Assembly (NCBI GenBank): GCA_963606545.1
Contig: CAVCYP010000021.1
Coordinates: 1-28,904, forward strand
Reading direction: 5' to 3'
DNA: 28,904 nucleotides
Source: UBA9732 sp963606545
Lineage (GTDB): Bacteria; Spirochaetota; Spirochaetia; Sphaerochaetales; Sphaerochaetaceae
Shown: piece after piece, positions 16,306 through 23,984 of the stretch
Layout of the letters: each line of letters opens with the position of its first letter
How positions within the stretch are numbered: the first letter of the stretch is position 1
Program-made: the position numbers and the translations under genes
The notes under the pieces: generated by a model
The model's database searches: none
Seen by the model: the letters and a program-made list of their open reading frames with translations, nothing else
What the model was told of the DNA's origin: nothing

Positions 16306-17644
16306 ACTCTAAAAAGTACCCGTAGCGCTTTCTTTGGGTAATGAGGAAGATGACGCCTAGGACTGCAGAGGAGAATTCTGCAAAGACTATGGACAGCCAG
16401 ATGCCGTCAAGCCCCCAGAAGATTGGCAAAACTAGAACAAAGACAACCTGGAAGAATATTGTTCTAAGGGAGGATATGAGCGCAGAGACTAGGCCGTTGT
16501 TCAGCGCGGTAAAAAAGGACGAGCAGTAGATTGCAAAGCCGGTAAAGAGGAAGGAAAACGAGTAGAAAAAGAAGCCTCGGAGCGTCATTTCTACCAGTTC
16601 TGGGTCATAGCTGACAAAAATTAAAGTGATGGGTTTTGAAAGTACTTGGCCTGCTCCCACCATGAAGGCGCCTGCTCCTATGACTAAAATCAGGCTTTTT
16701 TTGAGTAGTGAAGCAAGTTCTGTTTTGTTTTCGGCGCCTAGGTTATAGCTGACAATTGGGGCAGATCCTATGGAATAACCAATAAAGATTCCAATGAAAA
16801 CAAGGACGGCATAGGTCATGGTTCCGTAGGCTGCAACCCCGTTTTCGCCGGCAAATTTCATAAGCTGAACGTTAAAAAGGATGCCAACAAGGGAGGAGGA
16901 AACGGTAGAAAGAAACTCTGAGGAGCCGTTTCCGCAGGCCTTAATTAAAGCCTTCCAGTCCAGTTCAAAGGGGCCAAGCCTGAGAAGACTGTTGTTTTTC
17001 TTTGATAAAAAATAAAAGAATGGAACAAAACCTCCAACCAGCTCACTCATGACGGTAGCAATAGCTGCACCATTTAAGCCCCAGTGGAAAATTGCAACAA
17101 ACAGCCAGTCAAATACCATGTTGGTACAGCCAGAAAGGACCGTGGTGACAAAGCCCAGTTGAGGCTTTTGAGCCGCAACAAAGAAGCTTTGAAACTCGTA
17201 TTCTAGGAGCAATCCAGATAGGCCAAGCAACACTATTCTTCCGTAAGAGATACAATAACCTAACATCTCGTCTGTGGCACCAAGAGCTTGGGCCAGAGAT
17301 GGTAAAACTAGATAGCCAACAAGGGTAAGTAGCGCGCCAGCTATAATTGCTATGTAGATAAACATTGAAAAAAGCTTGTTGGCTTTTTCCGGCTTCCCTT
17401 CTCCCAGCGTCTTTGCAACTAGGGCGCAACCGCCAGTACCCAGCATGGTGCCAAGCGCCCCCAAAATCATGATAACGGGATAGATAAAGTTCAGCGCAGC
17501 ATAGGCCGTCTTTCCCGTGTAATTTGATACAAAGTAACCATCTACAACAAAATAGATTGACGTAAAAACCATCATTCCAATTGATGGTAAAGTAAAACGT
17601 AATAACTTACGGTACGTAAAATGATCCGATAACTGTATATTCAT
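16283..17644 (-). CDS. MATE family multidrug/sodium antiporter
   Basis: A 453-residue membrane protein with about 12 predicted helices in two MatE repeats; the N-terminal LLRFTLPSIGMMVFTSIYFVVDGYFVSNYTG is characteristic. MATE proteins export cationic drugs or metabolites using a Na+ or H+ gradient. Start choice: ATG 17644 has AGAGG a few bases upstream (minus strand), whereas the in-frame ATG at 17668 has no clear RBS. It lies 48 bases downstream of the MarR regulator on the same strand, so the pair is one drug- or metabolite-responsive operon. The gene ends inside the tail of the convergent cellobiose phosphorylase gene with no visible terminator. Confidence 0.92.
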   Translation of the reverse strand: MNIQLSDHFTYRKLLRFTLPSIGMMVFTSIYFVVDGYFVSNYTGKTAYAALNFIYPVIMILGALGTMLGTGGCALVAKTLGEGKPEKANKLFSMFIYIAIIAGALLTLVGYLVLPSLAQALGATDEMLGYCISYGRIVLLGLSGLLLEYEFQSFFVAAQKPQLGFVTTVLSGCTNMVFDWLFVAIFHWGLNGAAIATVMSELVGGFVPFFYFLSKKNNSLLRLGPFELDWKALIKACGNGSSEFLSTVSSSLVGILFNVQLMKFAGENGVAAYGTMTYAVLVFIGIFIGYSIGSAPIVSYNLGAENKTELASLLKKSLILVIGAGAFMVGAGQVLSKPITLIFVSYDPELVEMTLRGFFFYSFSFLFTGFAIYCSSFFTALNNGLVSALISSLRTIFFQVVFVLVLPIFWGLDGIWLSIVFAEFSSAVLGVIFLITQRKRYGYFLESKYKPQP

Positions 17645-17692
17645 ATAAACCTCTGGAATTGCTTGCAAGTTTTTCTAAAACGTCACTTGTAC

Positions 17693-18187
17693 CTACCACT
17701 GGTTTGTTTGAATCTTTGTGAGTTTTCCTATCTCATCCCTTAATAACGCATTATATTTTTTGGTCACAGAAATCAGCGCCCGCTTTTCATCTTTATCCAA
17801 AGCACAAAACGCCTTCATCTCCGCATTCAAAAGCGGGTCTATGTACTTTCTGCAAAACTCCTCGCCCGCCTCCGTGAAAACAATATTCTTATTCTTCTTG
17901 CTCCCCAGCACGAACTCCAGTCTTATCAGCCCATCCGCCTCCAGCGACTTGAGCGCAGAATTTATCGTCTGCGGGCTATAAAACCAATCATTGCAGAAAT
18001 CTTTTTGCGTGCACGGCGACCTATGACTCCAAAGCGAATAGATAAACCACAGTTCTGAATCCGATAATTTACAAAATTTGGAGTAAGCATGATACACGGC
18101 ATCACTGTCCTTGTACCCTTTATCAATGTCCTTTAGAGCAGTCTTAACGTCAATTTCTTGGATATCTTCATCGTTTTGGGCCATCAT
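17693..18187 (-). CDS. MarR family transcriptional regulator
   Basis: A 164-residue protein with the MarR winged helix-turn-helix: CTQKDFCNDWFYSPQTINSA as the helix-turn-helix, then LKSLEADGLIRLE and a wing rich in lysine (GSKKNKNIVFTEAG), flanked by dimerisation helices. MarR dimers bind short palindromes and are released by phenolic or lipophilic ligands. The start is ATG 18187 or the adjacent ATG 18184; a GGTGGTGA stretch just upstream suits the second better. The promoter directly upstream contains a perfect 14-bp-arm palindrome, so autorepression together with the downstream MATE gene is likely. Confidence 0.9.
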   Translation of the reverse strand: MMAQNDEDIQEIDVKTALKDIDKGYKDSDAVYHAYSKFCKLSDSELWFIYSLWSHRSPCTQKDFCNDWFYSPQTINSALKSLEADGLIRLEFVLGSKKNKNIVFTEAGEEFCRKYIDPLLNAEMKAFCALDKDEKRALISVTKKYNALLRDEIGKLTKIQTNQW

Positions 18188-18216
18188 TTCACCACCAGCG
18201 CCTTTCCAGACGCCTC

Positions 18217-18249
18217 TGACATTTAATCCGAAACCGGATTAAATGTCAA
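18217..18249 (-). promoter_or_regulatory. MarR-MATE promoter with embedded palindromic operator
   Basis: Perfect inverted repeat TGACATTTAATCCG (18217-18230) and CGGATTAAATGTCA (18235-18248) around AAAC. On the minus strand the same bases form TTGACA (18244-18249), 17-base spacer and TTAAAT (18221-18226), so the operator covers the whole core promoter. The -35 also overlaps the TGA stop (18246-18248) of the upstream ATPase gene. As RNA it would fold into a 14-bp stem without a U tail, so an operator is preferred over a terminator. Confidence 0.75.
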
Positions 18250-19388
18250 GTCTGAGAAAGAAAGCTATCATAGTCATCGGCGGTGATTGTTTGAAGCAAA
18301 GCCTGGGGGTATCGGTTTGAAAAGGCTTTAGTTATGCGGCTTTGTTTTGCCGGATTGTACTTGAATTCATAGGCAGACAGGTTGGTTCCCAAGGCCTCAA
18401 TGTAGTCCACTTCCATTTGGTCCGTGGTGCGCCAGAAGTACGACAAGCCGTCCGCCTTGGAGTAAAGATTTCGCTTCAGGCGCTCACTGACCAAGTAGTT
18501 TTCAAAGAGAATTCCAACATCGTTGCGCTGTGGAAGTGGCGTAAAGTCTTTAATGATTGAATTTCTGATTCCGTTGTCCCAAAAGTAGTACTTACAGGAC
18601 TTTTTCAACTCGTTTCGCTGGTTGGTGGAATACGAAGTCAGAGGAAAAACAATGTAAGCCTGGACCAAAAGTTGGATATAGGACTCTACGAGTGTCCTTG
18701 ATACGCCAAGAAGCTTTGAAATCTCGTTCGTAGAAACCTCGCTACCGCATTGCAAGGCAAGCGCCTTTAAAAGCTTCTCTAACACTTGTGGCTTACGAAT
18801 TCCCTCATACTGAAAGAGATCTTTATAAAGATAGCTTTCACTTATGAGGGTGAGAACTTCTTTCATGTCTTGCTGACTTGTGTGTTGACTGGTCACGACT
18901 TCGGGGTAGCTCCCATAGATAAGTCTGAGTTCTAAGTTCTTTCTCTCGTCTACAAAACCATAGTGATTTGCAAGCTCCTGATAGGATAATGGTAACAACT
19001 TATACTCAAACTTACGCCCAGTAAGTGGCTCCTCAAAAAGCGATACCAGTTTAAAAGAAGATGACCCTGTGACTATAACCTGCACGTCTTTTCTAGAATC
19101 AACCAAAAGCTTGATACTGCGGCCCAGATTCTTTATCTTGTGACCTTCATCAATGAATACGCACTTCTTTGATCCCAAAATCTGTGTCCACCTGCTGATG
19201 GTGACAGTCTCAAAGAGGCTTTGTGTTGTGTCATCGTCTCCAGTAAGCGTCACAACATCAAGATTTTCTTCTTGTATTAGTTCATTAACAAGAGTGGTCT
19301 TGCCAGCCTGCCTTGGTCCATATATAAAAATAGCCTTTCCTTTGAAGAGTTTTGACTTGATATCGTCTGCCAGAATTCTGTTAATCAT
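18246..19388 (-). CDS. AAA ATPase with DUF4143 domain
   Basis: A 380-residue protein of the AAA_14/DUF4143 group. Walker A is GPRQAGKT (residues 24-31), Walker B VFIDE (D80-E81), a sensor-like VIVTGSS follows, then a winged helix (STNEISKLLGVSRTLVESYIQLL) and a C-terminal DUF4143 part with EVDYIE...AYEFK, reminiscent of a PD-(D/E)XK nuclease core. The cellular role of this family is poorly defined; it is often multicopy in anaerobes. Start choice: ATG 19388 has no Shine-Dalgarno but lies 6 bases after a TACAAT -10 box, which points to a leaderless mRNA; an in-frame TTG at 19415 lies inside that promoter and is disfavoured. Confidence 0.85.
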   Translation of the reverse strand: MINRILADDIKSKLFKGKAIFIYGPRQAGKTTLVNELIQEENLDVVTLTGDDDTTQSLFETVTISRWTQILGSKKCVFIDEGHKIKNLGRSIKLLVDSRKDVQVIVTGSSSFKLVSLFEEPLTGRKFEYKLLPLSYQELANHYGFVDERKNLELRLIYGSYPEVVTSQHTSQQDMKEVLTLISESYLYKDLFQYEGIRKPQVLEKLLKALALQCGSEVSTNEISKLLGVSRTLVESYIQLLVQAYIVFPLTSYSTNQRNELKKSCKYYFWDNGIRNSIIKDFTPLPQRNDVGILFENYLVSERLKRNLYSKADGLSYFWRTTDQMEVDYIEALGTNLSAYEFKYNPAKQSRITKAFSNRYPQALLQTITADDYDSFLSQT

Positions 19389-19394
19389 GACTAA

Positions 19395-19422
19395 ATTGTA
19401 CTTCAGATTCCCCAAAAGTCAA
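19395..19422 (-). promoter_or_regulatory. Promoter of DUF4143 ATPase (leaderless geometry)
   Basis: TTGACT (19417-19422), 16-base spacer, TACAAT (19395-19400) on the minus strand. The -10 ends 6 bases before ATG 19388, so the +1 would coincide with the start codon. Confidence 0.55.
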
Positions 19423-19453
19423 GATTTTGCATTTATAAAAGTAAAAAGACTAG

Positions 19454-19481
19454 ATAATTTGCATTTACAAATGCAAATTAT
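19454..19481. repeat. 28-bp palindrome across the stop codon of the AAA/PD-(D/E)XK gene
   Basis: 13-base arms (19454-19466 and 19469-19481, core AATTTGCATTT) around AC form a perfect palindrome. It contains the stop codon (19465-19467, minus strand) of the 19465-21051 gene. It may work as a bidirectional terminator or an operator for the downstream ATPase promoter. Its motif TTTGCATTTA recurs at 19426-19435, 32 bases away (about three helical turns), which leans toward protein binding. Confidence 0.6.
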
Positions 19482-21051
19482 TGACTATTTCTTCTTTCCA
19501 ATCGGTAATCTGGCGAGTAGCTGACACAAAGTTCAGGCCAATAAGATGAATTGTCTTCTTAGAACCAAGATACTTCTGGTGATACTTCATATCCTTAACT
19601 TGTTGAAGAGCTTCAGTGGCAGACTTGTCTAGCTTCATTTCAATTACGTAAATATCGTTCTTAGCTTCAAGAACAATGTCGCTACGACCTAGAAGAGTGG
19701 ATTCCTCTGCTCTTTGAGCAACACCTCCCATCATTACAAAGAAGGAATAGAAAGCAAGCTGATAGCCCTTCTCCTTCTCAAGAAGGGTGTAAGGATGCTG
19801 TACATAGTAATCATTCAGAACTTTTACAAGTTGGACAAGATTGTGGTTCTTCAATGCAGTCTCTGCATTATCAATAAAGAAACCCGTCTGAATTCCCGCA
19901 TACCTTTTTACTAGGCTCTTTGTAAAAGAGGTTCTAACCTCTTTATTTGGAAATGTCAAAATGAGGACATTTTTATTTCCTTCTTTAATTGTCAAATAGC
20001 CAGCAAAATATATCAGTGCCAAAATTTGAGAGCTATTTAAATTATGCTTGGCCAGTTGAAGATAATCAAAAGACACGATTGAATCCGCATCAAGTCCAAC
20101 ATTGTCAAAGATAACTGACTCCAAATTGTAGTCTCTGGCAAGATCAACCGCTAGAGTACTTGCTCCAGTTTCACTCCAATAATTATTAAAGCGACATTTT
20201 CCGTTAAAGAAAAAACCAACAGATACAGGATTATACACTTTAGTTTCATTTATATATGAGAATCTGTAGCCATCGTAGTAGTTTCTGATAGCCTCAATGA
20301 AATCCTCACGACTCTCGTATTCTCTGTCTGGTTTCTTCATGTAGGCATCGATATACTCAGAGAAATTACTTTCAAGCTCTTCTTCTGTATAGCCATATGC
20401 AGCAGCAAAATCAGAATTGAAGGTTAAATCTGTAAGGTTGTTCATCTGAGAGAAGATGGACATGTTGGAGAATTTAGTAATGCCTGTAATAAAGAAGAAA
20501 CGAACTTTTTCGCTTGTATTCTTTATGACAGTATAGAAAGAACTGAGTGTATCTCTGATTTTATCTGCTAGCTCTAAGTTCTTATAAGTGTGAATGATAG
20601 GATAATCATATTCATCAACTATGACGACAATCTCACCTTCATAATTGTCAAATATTGAAACGAGCATCTGGGACGGAGACTTTCTCCTTACGTCAAAACC
20701 ATTTTTCCTAGCCTCTGTAATAATTGCAGATTGAAAACTTTCAAGAAATTCATCATATGAAGACGTTTCAAATTTAGAGAAATTAAAATGAAGAACCGGA
20801 TATTTTTCAAAGGAATAATCAGTAGAGTCAATATAAAGTTCTTTGAAGAGTTCTCTTTTCCCTTCAAAGAGAGCATGTAGAGTAGAGCACATAAGACTTT
20901 TGCCGTATCTACGGGGCCGAGAGATAAAGTAATAGTTGTTCAATTCATTTTTCACAAGATTATAAACATACTCAGTCTTATCAACATAAATATAGTCACC
21001 TTTTGTTCTGAGATCTTCAAATGAACTTGAGCTTACGGTTATCTTCTTCAT
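19465..21051 (-). CDS. AAA-ATPase-like protein with C-terminal PD-(D/E)XK nuclease domain
   Basis: A 528-residue protein of the AAA-ATPase_like plus PDDEXK_9 family. The N-terminus (YIYVDKTEYVYNLV) and Walker A-like RPRRYGKS (residues 45-52) are diagnostic, with VVIVDEYDYPI as Walker B. The C-terminal region GRSDIVLEAKNDIYVIEMKL carries the D...E-X-K residues of a PD-(D/E)XK nuclease fold. The family is strongly expanded in Treponema and Bacteroidetes, with unknown function; selfish, defence or DNA-processing roles have been suggested but nothing here proves one. No Shine-Dalgarno precedes ATG 21051, and a TAGAAT -10 box ends 7 bases before it, again suggesting leaderless translation. It lies upstream of the DUF4143 ATPase on the same strand. 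Confidence 0.9.
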   Translation of the reverse strand: MKKITVSSSSFEDLRTKGDYIYVDKTEYVYNLVKNELNNYYFISRPRRYGKSLMCSTLHALFEGKRELFKELYIDSTDYSFEKYPVLHFNFSKFETSSYDEFLESFQSAIITEARKNGFDVRRKSPSQMLVSIFDNYEGEIVVIVDEYDYPIIHTYKNLELADKIRDTLSSFYTVIKNTSEKVRFFFITGITKFSNMSIFSQMNNLTDLTFNSDFAAAYGYTEEELESNFSEYIDAYMKKPDREYESREDFIEAIRNYYDGYRFSYINETKVYNPVSVGFFFNGKCRFNNYWSETGASTLAVDLARDYNLESVIFDNVGLDADSIVSFDYLQLAKHNLNSSQILALIYFAGYLTIKEGNKNVLILTFPNKEVRTSFTKSLVKRYAGIQTGFFIDNAETALKNHNLVQLVKVLNDYYVQHPYTLLEKEKGYQLAFYSFFVMMGGVAQRAEESTLLGRSDIVLEAKNDIYVIEMKLDKSATEALQQVKDMKYHQKYLGSKKTIHLIGLNFVSATRQITDWKEEIVNNLHL

Positions 21052-21058
21052 GTTTTCT

Positions 21059-21088
21059 ATTCTACATTAAAACTTCCATTTTCTCCAA
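21059..21088 (-). promoter_or_regulatory. Promoter of AAA/PD-(D/E)XK gene (leaderless geometry)
   Basis: TTGGAG (21083-21088), 18-base spacer, TAGAAT (21059-21064) on the minus strand. Seven bases separate the -10 from ATG 21051, leaving no room for a ribosome binding site. Confidence 0.5.
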
Positions 21089-21205
21089 CAGTTTAAAGTA
21101 TCTTTGTCCACCCATAGCCATTATGAAGCTGCTATGCTGTTCATTGGAGAAAAAACATGGATAAGTTGAATCTATACCTTCACACCTGCATGTAATACTT
21201 TATTC

Positions 21206-21234
21206 TTTACTTTGGCTTATTTCTCTTTTACACT
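21206..21234 (+). promoter_or_regulatory. Possible promoter of the unknown lipoprotein
   Basis: TTTACT (21206-21211), 17-base spacer, TACACT (21229-21234), start site near 21241, followed by AAGGAG about 10 bases before ATG 21265. Moderate consensus match only. Confidence 0.4.
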
Positions 21235-21264
21235 GAAAACCCAAAAAAGAAGGAGCAACCTATT

Positions 21265-22101
21265 ATGAAGACGAGAAACTTAGCTGTATTTTTGTTATTA
21301 CTTTTGTTTGCCTTGATTCTTGTGTCCTGCAACCCTGAAAAGGAAATAGAAAACGGACCTACCAAATTCCCAAGTGCCATTAACAACAAGACTTTTAAGC
21401 TTGAAACCGGGTCAAAAGACGTTAGCACAAACATTAACGAAGATTTCTACTACATCACAACCAACGATACCAAAGTAACGGTTGATGCTTGTGTGAGTAA
21501 TGAGCTTACTTCTTATACAACAGATGTTACTATTGTTCTTAATGGCAATACCTGTACGGCCACAGGTTCAGATGGCTCAACCTACACCTTCACAACTACA
21601 TCAAATTCTCTTTCCGGTGTGACTGTAGAAAACAAAACCACCTCTACTCTCAGTGGAAGCTTTGCGTCTGTTAAAGAGATAGATACTCCTGATGGTTGGA
21701 CCTTTGAGTTTAAGAAGTATGAAGGAAGAGCAGCCTCTTTTAATGATGGCGGAAGTGGTTCAATGAGACTCATGGTTACTCCTATTGGTGTCTATTATGC
21801 TGTAACATATGATTGGCTTCCGGAGACAACAGACCCAGCTTGGGACTACATCAAATCCGCTGAGTTCTTCCGTTATGACACAATCTCAGTAGATGAAAAT
21901 GGCGTCTTCCACCTTGATAGTGCCTATAGCATGCCAATCACTATGACCGTTGAGAATGCTGGCTATGAGGTATTCCTTGATACAGGGAATTCCACTGTTG
22001 TAAATGACCAAACCTTCCACGTAAAAGAGAGTGATTTTGACGATAATTTCTTCTTTCAACAATCAATTACTTGGTACATGAGCTCTTCATCAGAAGAATA
22101 A
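21265..22101 (+). CDS. Putative lipoprotein of unknown function
   Basis: A 278-residue protein with a lipoprotein signal: MKTRN, a leucine-rich segment, and lipobox LVSC with the cysteine at 22. The mature part is rich in Thr, Ser, Asp and Asn and looks mostly beta-stranded, with an early KTFKLETGSKDVSTNINEDFYYI segment and many short TYTFTTTS-like strands. I recognise no domain. It is likely exported and anchored to a membrane. AAGGAG precedes the ATG by about 10 bases. It stands alone between the divergent AAA gene and a large palindrome that begins 9 bases after its stop. Confidence 0.75.
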   Translation: MKTRNLAVFLLLLLFALILVSCNPEKEIENGPTKFPSAINNKTFKLETGSKDVSTNINEDFYYITTNDTKVTVDACVSNELTSYTTDVTIVLNGNTCTATGSDGSTYTFTTTSNSLSGVTVENKTTSTLSGSFASVKEIDTPDGWTFEFKKYEGRAASFNDGGSGSMRLMVTPIGVYYAVTYDWLPETTDPAWDYIKSAEFFRYDTISVDENGVFHLDSAYSMPITMTVENAGYEVFLDTGNSTVVNDQTFHVKESDFDDNFFFQQSITWYMSSSSEE

Positions 22102-22110
22102 ACCAACACC

Positions 22111-22194
22111 GTGTACACTTAAAGAGCCTTTTTAGAGGTCCAAAAGATGACATGTCATCTTTTTGGGCCCTAAAACGGGTGTTTAAGTGCACAT
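22111..22194. repeat. 84-base imperfect palindrome (terminator or MITE-like element)
   Basis: Two 42-base arms (22111-22152, 22153-22194) match at about 33 of 42 positions. The inner 22 bases (AAAAGATGACA and its complement) are perfect, and the outer CACTTAAA/TTTAAGTG pairs are also perfect. Transcribed RNA would form one long hairpin with no loop to speak of. It directly follows the lipoprotein gene, so it probably ends that transcript, but it is far larger than a normal terminator and lacks a clean U tail outside the stem. No obvious target-site duplication flanks it. Confidence 0.7.
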
Positions 22195-22278
22195 TGGCAA
22201 ATTGACTAGCACATTTTTCATTTACCCTTGCAGAAAGATTGTACGCAGAACATGCCACACGATATATCCTGGCATAAC

Positions 22279-22308
22279 TTGCATGCAATCACGCCAAATA
22301 TTTATAAT
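22279..22308 (+). promoter_or_regulatory. Promoter of HAD phosphatase (leaderless geometry)
   Basis: TTGCAT (22279-22284), 18-base spacer, perfect TATAAT (22303-22308). Only six bases (TACCCC) separate it from ATG 22315. Confidence 0.65.
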
Positions 22309-22314
22309 TACCCC

Positions 22315-22965
22315 ATGTTTACTTTAAAGGCAGTTCTTTTTGATTTGGATGGGACCATTCTAGATACGGTTGGCGATATCAACGCGGCACTAAACAAGAC
22401 TCTTGGCACTAATTTTACTGACAAGCAGTGCATGAATTTTATTGGTAACGGACTGAAAAATGCAATTAAGGCTGCAGCGGAGTATGCAGGCCTAAAAAAC
22501 GTCAATATTGATGCAGCTTTCTCAAAACTGGTAGAAAATTACAAACTCAGTCCTGTGAAACACACAAAGCCCTACCCTGGTGTGCAGGAATTTCTGGACC
22601 GGCTACAACAAAAAGATATTGCAATTGGTGTGTTTTCAAACAAAGAGCAAGTTCTTGCACAGACTATAATTCACTCTTGTTTTCCACAAACCACTTTTAC
22701 TATGATTGTGGGCATGCACGGTGGGTATGAACCAAAGCCATCAAGTCAGGCGGTGCTGGAGTTTTGCAAGAAAGCTGGCTGCACGATAAACGAGCTACTC
22801 TACGTGGGCGATAGCGAGGTGGATTACAAGACGGCGCAAAATGCGGGGGCTGAAGTTAGGATTCTCACGTGGGGCATGCGCACGCGGGAGCAACTTAAGG
22901 CAAGCGGGGTGCCAGAAGAAGTTTTGATTGGGCAGATTTGCGATATCAAACTAGATATCAGCTAA
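22315..22965 (+). CDS. HAD superfamily phosphatase, phosphoglycolate-phosphatase-like
   Basis: A 216-residue haloacid-dehalogenase hydrolase with motif I FDLDGTILDT (nucleophile D10, D12), a helical C1 cap, motif II VFSNKE, the motif III lysine in EPKPS and motif IV VGDSEVDYKTA. It resembles Gph/PgmB-type small-molecule phosphatases; substrate unknown. Start choice: ATG 22315 begins the conserved MFTLKAVLFDLDGT, and a perfect TATAAT ends 6 bases upstream, so the mRNA appears leaderless; an in-frame ATG at 22228 adds 29 residues without RBS and spans the promoter. Its stop overlaps the convergent oxidoreductase stop by 4 bases. Confidence 0.9.
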   Translation: MFTLKAVLFDLDGTILDTVGDINAALNKTLGTNFTDKQCMNFIGNGLKNAIKAAAEYAGLKNVNIDAAFSKLVENYKLSPVKHTKPYPGVQEFLDRLQQKDIAIGVFSNKEQVLAQTIIHSCFPQTTFTMIVGMHGGYEPKPSSQAVLEFCKKAGCTINELLYVGDSEVDYKTAQNAGAEVRILTWGMRTREQLKASGVPEEVLIGQICDIKLDIS

Positions 22966-23936
22966 AACAGCTTACCAATTCTGGCATCTTCAACACCAGC
23001 TTTGAAGGAATATGTAAGATGTCCTTCTGCAAACTCCTTTAGCATTGAAGCAATTGCAATTTCATCATAATTAAAATCTGACGGATAAAATGCGTTTGTA
23101 AACACTACTTCAGAGCCTACTGTAACATGAGAAATTGAAAGTTGTTGGTTATTTCTAAAATCGTCCTTGTGGAACACAAAAGGCAGGTCAACAGGATAAC
23201 CCTGTTCATTGATGTAGGTAACGCCTTTTTCCGTTATCACACCTCGCTGCCCTCTTATTTCTAAGTGGGAAGGAATAATGTAACTATGATACTGATTTGA
23301 AGAAAAATCGGTTAGAAAAACTTCGCCGGTGGTGAATTCAACTGCAGTGATTTTTCTGGTGTAGTCTTGAGCTTCAAGGTTTCTGTCCAAACCGGACCTA
23401 GACGCGGTTTTAAGACAGGTTGCGTTTTGGTCAAGCAGCCTTCTGATTTCTTTAATCTCCAGGGGGCCAAAAATGCCCCTGAGAATGGAGGCAGCGTGGT
23501 GGTTGTGGAGGGCTGACAGGTACACAGAGGAGACCTTGCCTATCTTTGGAAGGACAGCTTTTATGGAGGCGTAAAGCGGATTATACCAATACTGCTCAAG
23601 CGTAAATCCTTTTATATTCTCAACTTGCTTTAGCTCTTCCTCACTCAGGGACAGAAAGGTGGTCTCGCTGAGGATAGTCTCGTGCCGTGAATCTAGGGTT
23701 TTGAGAAGCTCAAAAAAGCCTTCTTTCCCACTGGCAACTATCACGGCATTGTGGTCAAAGGAGAGCGCTACGTCCAGATTTGTTGTGGCATTGTAACCCA
23801 AATTGGTTAATTCTGTAGCTTTTTCCTTTCTTCTTGTGTAGATTGAAGATATAGCAAACTGCTGGGGCAGAGCTTTTGCAATGCGCAGGAAAAAATCGGC
23901 GCGCCAACCAGTTCCACAAAGTACAAATTTTGTCAT
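22962..23936 (-). CDS. Gfo/Idh/MocA family oxidoreductase
   Basis: A 324-residue protein with an N-terminal Rossmann-like NAD(P) fold: MTKFVLCGTGWRADFFLRIA, in which the usual GxGxxG reads GTGWRA. A central LEQYWYNPLYASIK segment and a beta-rich C-terminal domain follow. The family oxidises or reduces sugars, inositols and related polyols. The expected EKP motif of active members is replaced (around SETTFLSLSEEE), so activity is uncertain. GGGGAGG lies 7 bases before the ATG. It begins 48 bases after the CsoR gene on the same strand, and I see no promoter between them, so it may be the CsoR target gene. Confidence 0.78.
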   Translation of the reverse strand: MTKFVLCGTGWRADFFLRIAKALPQQFAISSIYTRRKEKATELTNLGYNATTNLDVALSFDHNAVIVASGKEGFFELLKTLDSRHETILSETTFLSLSEEELKQVENIKGFTLEQYWYNPLYASIKAVLPKIGKVSSVYLSALHNHHAASILRGIFGPLEIKEIRRLLDQNATCLKTASRSGLDRNLEAQDYTRKITAVEFTTGEVFLTDFSSNQYHSYIIPSHLEIRGQRGVITEKGVTYINEQGYPVDLPFVFHKDDFRNNQQLSISHVTVGSEVVFTNAFYPSDFNYDEIAIASMLKEFAEGHLTYSFKAGVEDARIGKLF

Positions 23937-23984
23937 AAGAGCCTCCCCGTTTCAGCTTTGATGGTTCATTTTTTTCATGGGCCT

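Noticed and set aside
22228..22314. N-terminal extension of the HAD phosphatase
   Set aside because: No RBS, no homology to the family start, and it spans the -35/-10 promoter of the gene.
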